From: Nocardia mexicana NBRC 108244
Lineage (GTDB): Bacteria > Actinomycetota > Actinomycetes > Mycobacteriales > Mycobacteriaceae
Direction: 5' to 3'
Assembly: GCF_001613165.1 (NCBI RefSeq)
Contig: NZ_BDBV01000080.1
Coordinates: forward strand, 33,812-97,811
DNA length: 64,000 bases
Each line of letters starts with the position of its first letter. The first letter of the stretch is position 1. Made by a program: the position numbers and the translations under genes. The notes below the pieces were generated by a model, which did no database searches, was not told the origin of the DNA, and saw nothing but the letters and a program-made list of their open reading frames with translations. Shown one piece after another: positions 62,201 through 64,000 of this stretch.

Positions 62201-62924
62201 CGGGATACACGTCGTGTCGGGAGGGTACCGGGCTACAGTCACTCCGGGAATATATTTCTCCTCGGAGGGTCGTCGAATTTTCGATACATCCCAAGATGCG
62301 AAGTCTTACGGGAACAATACACTAAGACAGGCAATTGCCAATCTCAATGACCACCATATTCGCGCTCTCGCCAGTTATACCGCCAGCGCCTTGGCGAACA
62401 AGCTATTACGAAAGGACCAGGCCCAGCCGGGCGTTGTGGCCGATCGCCATGAAAAACTGATCGAGGGTAAGCACGAAAAGATCAAGTCCGATATCGCCAC
62501 TATCGACGACGCATTCCGTCTGACCACCCCATTGACGGAGCCCCTGACCGTCTTTCGAGGGATCGCCAATGCGTACCACCTGGTCGACAAGAACCAAAAG
62601 CACGTCGGGGACCGTAAATTACATGAAGTTGATCTGAATGGAACGATTCAGACGGAATCCGGATACTTGTCGACGTCACTGTGGGATGAAGCGATAATGG
62701 CCCAGCCGATCAAGATCGTTCTTCAGGTGCCGGACAACGTTCGTGCTATATGGTTGGAACATATCAGTCGATTTGAGAATCAGTTCGAAGTACTACTCCC
62801 ACGCGGAATTGAATACAGGATAATTTCCGTGGAGAAGATCCGCCAAGAGGGGAGGGAGTACGACCAGGGGAGATACATCATCCAGGCCGAGGTGCTTCCT
62901 CCGAACCGAGTTCCTGAGGCATAG
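50211..62924 (+). CDS. Giant CpnT-like multi-effector with SecA-like, OTU, TcdB-like, Tox-PL and ADP-ribosyltransferase modules, 4237 aa
   Basis: Residues 1-110 are a CpnT-like/WXG100_2 export domain (LQWLSWVAGSEWPQGDEDAL), then hydrophobic helices to about 310 and a Ser/Thr/Pro linker to about 570. Residues about 570-1115 are SecA-like: MDAGEGKT (about 653-660), IDEIDEA, TGASGTA, RQGGRGVDIP, ENRAARNG. OTU-1 has PADGNC with Cys1201 and His1307. A TcdA/TcdB-like glycosyltransferase follows, about 1474-1827, with NFVWFGG and YADVDL (Asp1593, Asp1595). After two degenerate stretches comes part of a DUF1023 hydrolase (about 2340-2470) and a dead ART-like piece (about 2660-2730). Tox-PL deamidase: Cys2826, His2906, Asp2928. 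ART-2: Arg3223, STS 3259-3261, Glu3303-x-Glu3305. OTU-2: Cys3634, His3789. ART-3: Arg4116, STS 4154-4156, Gln4191-x-Glu4193. No stop interrupts the frame. I infer a host-directed ESX effector; processing into pieces is possible. The ribosome site is weak (AAGG, 10 nt upstream). Confidence 0.9.
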   Translation: MSIEMPSWLQWLSWVAGSEWPQGDEDALFALADDWKLSATEIRNVVPDLQMATDRVVRHYSSDGAAQMKHELDKFFTGDTSLDKLAENLDKLSKSVYDCGTQIEYVKLQIYTTLAILAAEIAYALATLWGALAVPALQAEAQGIIQVIGQAVLRRLAAHAANVAKMPMWKLAGIVAGTEAGIGFGQELLIQGIQVGKGHREAIDWKQVGISTAVSGIAGLAAFPVGYVVGKGMVNRFGRPTGMLGAGGYAIAAGIPAGVVGAFAGYAANGVFTGEWEFDPAMIVGGVGSGFIGGAHGISSQVLASRFGGVAAGGSVNDGSHDKPSIDAGESDAVEGTDNSSASAASVADAGADHGSMTAPPDVDAASSQPETSLRPNIDPQGDPASGLSSPSHSTPSPLPDDSSGPTHVDGPTAQPTPDSTPVAHPIHELANSGTPLVQPPIAAASQAQTPATSTTDPTIDRPNSLPLSRTGDGSTPPVSGTTSRPNVNADDSVTQGRPPSTNDHQQRSRPQSTANLAPQHPPLAASNATGPSARDANTPASVNYESMPTSDDADTLATRDSNGTDGHVHSRVDDNALAQDYQAEAGKILAIHGDGEMDWSGLSIETLTRSLAAEDYRHAVAAAVEVVKRGTGKTLRWSQVMGVLAMRDGPINMDAGEGKTLVFLADAMLKAARQGPVQVFTTRDTLVKSAYDTYVKVLGPFEFDVVRMNPDEPYPTPKSDRTIYIGTQNDAGFGRLRGFEVPGRRAAIDEIDEALVHANTTYVLSDGPAQPAGADAVATIDWADSFLTNHLASKALTEADFGRVPGQVGGPAKLTEDGRSKVESLLSRALSPSEHHRLANAAAARWEFVENDHYIVDPVEGKVYIIDQTTHKVMFDPATSTESRWNGGLAQAIEARHGLRIRSDSANSNSIAASELFSSKNYDLVTGASGTAKGVAGELRHHYGMKQVVTVPRFEESRLQIRDDAHVDTQQAKFQAIAEDVKRMQESTGRPQLVIANRNSEVAELSELLTSKDVHHLAVDAKWFLEHGARAESDLQRVLDDAGKTGSILVINRQGGRGVDIPIDAAVNKRGGLHVIVTSRSVESRDIDIQAENRAARNGQNGSVRYYTADDDGRHAQSNHRDIPTAIIRSHQAPDTTRNEHASAKTAPHTESGLPTGDPGHRGVIRPLEFEPRDQYDPTPEQADALPGHRLHRIPADGNCLFHALERVTAGKFGGHEQLRSQLVAKLRESKRDLPFAGTSKEFDEQAGKLDKSGFFDNHLGDFLIPTAAKVFELDLVVVFQDGSKVHNKPDAPERILIRTGEKGDHYHVAEPIQDQHTPDPYKPSEVGASIATNRSTEPRHIDAQVENRAARGGQNGSVHFYTATDDLHRPLSNHRDLPTDIIRYRQAADVTQNERPGATATPLQQSPRNGPDRGQVNRDPTTQLSTEPFLREVPEPSTGKDHAATSGDNHETADGVDAVPQTAGPQTTDSVGKLHKLPTELNFVWFGGKLSPAALNNLKAWSESKGDSDWTLSLWTDERYHDLIGDQLGQHQGLKGIKLSEPNALRNLIRISGGDELVATYELSLNVKAFNLGSDIGRYAILYQRGGVYADVDLGPGDVELAGLGPMFMHEEDIPVFGPCLRDGRFLPDAKNNDSLQTWPIDDETRQRIDDEIRRLYDRGYLGNHFIVAPSRSRYLLDLITAIPARLILLQDHRIRAAIEADDERLQNLLTEHQFVEWAFGSTKLKREYQQMMRGLTSEGIKAVPDALRHLTQATRLQGIEWTIARNATYIGGPWTVSPWKETHPERIHGSIAHYMKTAFGVPSLRSQDLAHLMDPNILAAFRPLQWITGESESQLDKTTGKETQPSKLVDIESLRPTMWGDSGTAQLPFALALVHASIPNPPGTSDEISQAAGPDFSDSNIRTLLNTVRDILGVDLVVWRPGSTFIYSDRDLSRPIIHLQDPGSGNYEIGCNSDGSLFETIAPPPLPPPPAAHLLDLEIPQPPAEHLLAATVSQPASAPSSNLPPGRPVPHQTSDPSSALGQQDATGAAYRDKHVPKVAESGLQHRPPSRGSGLSGRDLASAIGLHHQSGVAGVAAALFENPEPRLRALLNFHFHLSGPVSNDDAVRIRQLTTARRLTDVLRASGVIENSTDPLIAHVDEFLAEFHHNDPDNVTPDHRLLLLDVLDRMKGEGKQILPKDAKRTYSEFIDRIIGSDGHHPITLGQLRPKLEVLTLRGPFSLARLALRNLEREQLHRLHSRIAADLAPMLDAVPETLTDEDHVQLDRASLLETRGDHAPSAVTPIGRPSAETTIGLTGEPAAGTSRSLPRGRVGIATDALQQLNAYIHELPHFADKVTRTAQWWRSLTEAQQDVITKDCGYLHQNNDDLGGLPLDVRDRWNRAGLAESREDRFKKQVKTIDKLAAKANSYARVFSYGDSGDNRTILSIAIGDIDTAEDVYWHVFSPLGTGIASWKLKAAVNSVDELKAAMITIGHPDDGVSLHATTVAVAREIEAVRIVQQVRAPRHRIKLHLDTTSSSTRNADPEYAQQWAGYFREAEPHKHRRLQLLAQTHEAINWFESTIQHNRQLHQHDLLDEIIPPANAEQQRKLFDLYAALNTNSDRMSYRDPLSIQFIRHAISTVENVFLNTRRHAPDNRIVALEINDPSELRGHHGRTEERSGYLIGTIQKRPGYTVARPVPGDLEQYQSNTVLHLEIPAGTPGTWIELAPTHARILPPGIKYWITDVTEQGTKTILHGRLMPDVPARNSSELRRIDDRRSLIVNPNPPSYDAGPHPGEARLDTIGAGDHEATPTAAVPGSEHTTHSPRDPGDRLVRSRTPTRSNDCAPRALSKLKELTGSTVIGDLDRQVGLGGVTKADLEQAAGAPLQPVADHAKIIERLTDAHPIGLVVEIFPRPVGSHDVGGHAYLLVRNSGDFYPRHVDGIYLDDPTKGAPRLFGPEEAETASSVYIILYTRNGEPVHDLSDQHQSRNDREFQIRARDSSDPDIPFSTPTPTPPGRTAAKQHDERKASETGRLETAARERSDAPSRKRRRVETQNDQPPIDRPESQADYLRFEGDEGYEYAQVRLEHVHDRLSDEEIRAVYEYTSNSSKINALLEMNRSEWSSHLSALSEDNRSFSALSKFAKPGFQPSMKLLEAFFDAPFLVPDVRRAIESVLSDSNPENRLFEMLDNSFEYAELSQSLRTRESDHEFEPDLTAVDRRILELDRATEHPLPDSIIVMRGHHTFDSLREEDGSIPQVDDPRSLIGKTLYKPGYMSTSLKPDHEDPDEEAHGKYEFRFTLRLPAGTLGLWVGDLSAHSDEHEVLLPRGTRIKITNVTVRHGENGVDPAIYDIEAQVVSQTPHPVTQTARDEVAPKRSQEAARASDSDTGARSPVPSNWLPTQGNTSYLYRYFAQSAQEASATDAAAHTLSAQSRVAEILRTRFDEFTERINTPQLDRMRSGELSRLRDFDTAQRTGLVTDTMRRTEAQHRQQFHQMFTDARQQALANLIVGLEATDSSPHRADILWTTAQILGSNIVVVSPDKRPLVLRYGEPGDSAIVVYNVGGQQYFALRDGKLVTVNPDLSAEPALISPSPGEGFDTPRPTAPSEYSTSTDRRPTHEPVRSYEPISDAIKRHIAPGARWESMPADGDCMMHALARILGLPDQIQAIRSAVVDGLYQDRARHLPHFTTADITSRLEEEGANRARRDRNGYGTTNEQLAEFRRREHFDQEHQRYVALEFERQINELRRPGAYNNEAGDHLIQAAARRFRLNLRIFDRSGGFVTYREGPDNAPVRALLRTDDSGGHYYLAVDEHNNPAITHAHPTLTDTSATSAPRDTSHPAGLPGTQHPQADRRTIAAAIAESSQPESRAPLPSQATPERPLNAASDETTIGLTGALLSDAGQSSPHRPAQLRTGLRNGPDSDNPDSSVSMSRSEQTDRKLRSELKDILAERNHPSKFLGSTDRARGRRIARLSRRLAELDQYATDKGRTAHVRSFDPEFDDGRGLIKVAIGDGIHVVSGGYRATVTPGIYFSSEGRRIFDTSQDAKSYGNNTLRQAIANLNDHHIRALASYTASALANKLLRKDQAQPGVVADRHEKLIEGKHEKIKSDIATIDDAFRLTTPLTEPLTVFRGIANAYHLVDKNQKHVGDRKLHEVDLNGTIQTESGYLSTSLWDEAIMAQPIKIVLQVPDNVRAIWLEHISRFENQFEVLLPRGIEYRIISVEKIRQEGREYDQGRYIIQAEVLPPNRVPEA
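53451..53633 (+). repeat. 61-codon direct repeat, copy A (upstream of OTU-1)
   Basis: This copy encodes SecA-like motif VI (ENRAARNGQNGSV) and the next 40 residues. Copy B at 54216-54398 has the same length without gaps, and 40 of 61 residues agree by my hand alignment. The OTU-1 module lies between the two. Confidence 0.8.
54216..54398 (+). repeat. 61-codon direct repeat, copy B (downstream of OTU-1)
   Basis: It encodes ENRAARGGQNGSV and the following residues, ending ADVTQNE where copy A has PDTTRNE. As it is separated from the rest of the SecA-like motor by the OTU module, it is probably a recombination scar, not a working motif VI. Confidence 0.8.
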
Positions 62925-63618
62925 CCCCCGATCAGCCCGATTCGAGGCAACGTCACATACCGAGCGACCGTGTGATATTTGCAGCCGCGAGCGGGATCTC
63001 GCCGACCACCAACGGACCGCATACGGAGAGTATCTACTGGCCGCCGTCAGCGAAGTGCCAGCCCGGCGACATGGTTCACGAAGTGTTGGACGTGTTGAGG
63101 GTCAGCCAACCGATGCCGGGCAACGAGCCGCCGCAAGCCGAACAGACACGAGGCAGCATGGACCGTTCGATGCTCTGCCACCCATTCACGCCGCCCGGCT
63201 TCGGCGCGAATATTCAAGCAGGGCGCGAATATTCAGCAGGGATGGCGTCCTGGTCCGCGCGACAGTGGCAGCGATCTTCCTAGAGTTCATGGTAGCTCGA
63301 CCGAACAGCATCGACCTCCGTCGACGCGACCGACGGTGGTTCATACGCCGATGCGGGAGAGCGCACCCGAAACTGCGGGTGTCACATGTGTACCCGACAA
63401 CCTCGGGGCCACGCTCGGGCGCAGTGTGTCAAACCGGATTTCCTTCTCGGATCCTTCCGGCAAGCGCACTCATGATCGGTGTAACGACCGTAGGTGTTGC
63501 TGCACACTGCGCCACGAGAGAATTGGGGACGACGCCGTACGCGGCGCAGATCCACACCGGCTGGCAGCCGACGCATGAGATTCGATCCGGCGCAGGTTCG
63601 CCGCGAGCTCGAAAACCC
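62925..63618. other. Gap without a supported gene, after the giant effector
   Basis: About 690 nt. Short frames exist on both strands, but none shows a ribosome site with credible composition, a membrane segment or a family motif. In particular no immunity gene can be recognised. The G+C is mixed, and a degraded sequence is possible. Confidence 0.5.
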
Positions 63619-64000
63619 TTATGACACCTTGACACCGGCTCTGGCCCCGCCCGGCCGGGTGGTGCGGGTGTAGTCGGCGGGTGTCCGGCCGTAGGCCTTC
63701 TTGAACGACCGGACGAAATGACTGCTGTCGGAGAACTGCCAGCGTGCGGCGAGTTCGGAGATGCTCACCCGGCGGGGCGACGTGGTGAGCTCGAGTCTGG
63801 CCTCCTCCAGCCGCCGTTGACGGATATAGGCGGTGATGGTCTCGCCCACTGCGGTGAACGACCGCTGCAGGGTGCGGAGCGAGACATTGAGCTCGCGGGC
63901 CAGCAGCGCCGGAGAAAGCGCCGGATCAGCCAGCCGACCTTCTGCCAGGCCTTTCGCCGCCCGGACGAGTGCGGGTGCCGACCGAGGTTCCACGTCGATG
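63619..64000 (-). CDS. AraC-family transcription regulator, C-terminal part
   Basis: About 127 codons are visible and the 5' part runs off the right edge. Two helix-turn-helix units of the AraC/XylS domain are clear: LARELNVSLRTLQRSFTAVG and ISELAARWQFSDSSHFVRSF, then KKAYGRTPADYTR, the family end signature. An internal GTG at 63993 could be taken as start, but the frame stays open to the edge, so a larger protein is expected. It points away from the effector gene, separated by about 690 nt, and there is no sign that it controls it. Confidence 0.85.
   Translation of the reverse strand, partial: IDVEPRSAPALVRAAKGLAEGRLADPALSPALLARELNVSLRTLQRSFTAVGETITAYIRQRRLEEARLELTTSPRRVSISELAARWQFSDSSHFVRSFKKAYGRTPADYTRTTRPGGARAGVKVS

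Noticed and set aside
63055..63624. Possible immunity gene (189 codons, plus strand) after the giant effector
   Set aside because: No ribosome site, Arg-rich random-looking composition and no domain; kept as an unassigned gap.

Overview
The window looks like a G+C-rich mycolic-acid actinobacterium, most likely Nocardia or a close relative. Type VII secretion (ESX) genes (EspG, a WXG100 protein, CpnT-like N-terminal domains), cutinase-like secreted hydrolases and an actinobacterial type IV secretion set occur together. No taxonomic marker is present, so the genus is inferred.

Region 1 (1-32739, all minus strand) is the transfer module of an integrative or plasmid-borne conjugative element. 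Reading in the direction of transcription (high to low coordinates), it begins with a Pro/Gly-rich secreted protein and three secreted alpha/beta hydrolases: an intact cutinase, then a lipase and a second cutinase that have both lost the nucleophilic serine. Next comes the secretion core: a membrane-anchored assembly protein, a ParA/MinD-like P-loop protein, two VirB2-like small membrane proteins around an alpha/beta hydrolase, a lipoprotein and an anchored homologue, a TrbL/VirB6-like channel, an SCO6880-like protein and a VirB4-like ATPase. A frameshifted NADAR-SLOG fusion and a VirB1-like NlpC/P60 peptidoglycan hydrolase follow. Then come about thirteen mostly unrecognised cytoplasmic proteins, at least eight of them divergent tandem paralogues, and finally a VirD4/TraG coupling ATPase cut by the left edge. 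Many genes are joined by 4-nt ATGA/GTGA overlaps. No relaxase is visible.

Region 2 (32793-37617) is the edge of the element. It holds a plus-strand protein with an AbiEi-like half and a MucR-like zinc-finger half, an AbrB-like regulator overlapping a tyrosine recombinase, a decayed second copy of that recombinase, palindromes, and two remnants (DUF4190-like and acyltransferase-3).

Region 3 (37833-62924) is a type VII effector island. Three proteins share a CpnT-like (WXG100_2) N-terminal delivery domain: 851 aa, 1461 aa and a 4237-aa giant. A WXG100 protein, an EspG chaperone, a WXG-type Pro/Gly-rich substrate and two YbaB/EbfC-fold proteins of equal length accompany them. Each YbaB protein lies directly upstream of a CpnT-like gene, and the two pairs are divergent. 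The giant carries, in order, an apparently complete SecA-like ATPase, an OTU protease flanked by a 61-residue direct repeat, a TcdA/TcdB-type glycosyltransferase, a truncated DUF1023 hydrolase, a dead ART-like segment, a papain-like Tox-PL deamidase, an ExE-type ADP-ribosyltransferase, a second OTU protease and a QxE-type ADP-ribosyltransferase. Most of these activities are known to act on eukaryotic targets (ubiquitin, Rho GTPases, actin), and no immunity gene is evident. I infer an ESX-exported, host-directed multi-effector.

The right end (63619-64000) is the C-terminal part of an AraC-family regulator. The main candidates for something undescribed are the giant SecA-containing effector, the YbaB/CpnT-like pairing, and the tandem paralogue cluster whose members and a NADAR-SLOG protein end in a common tail.
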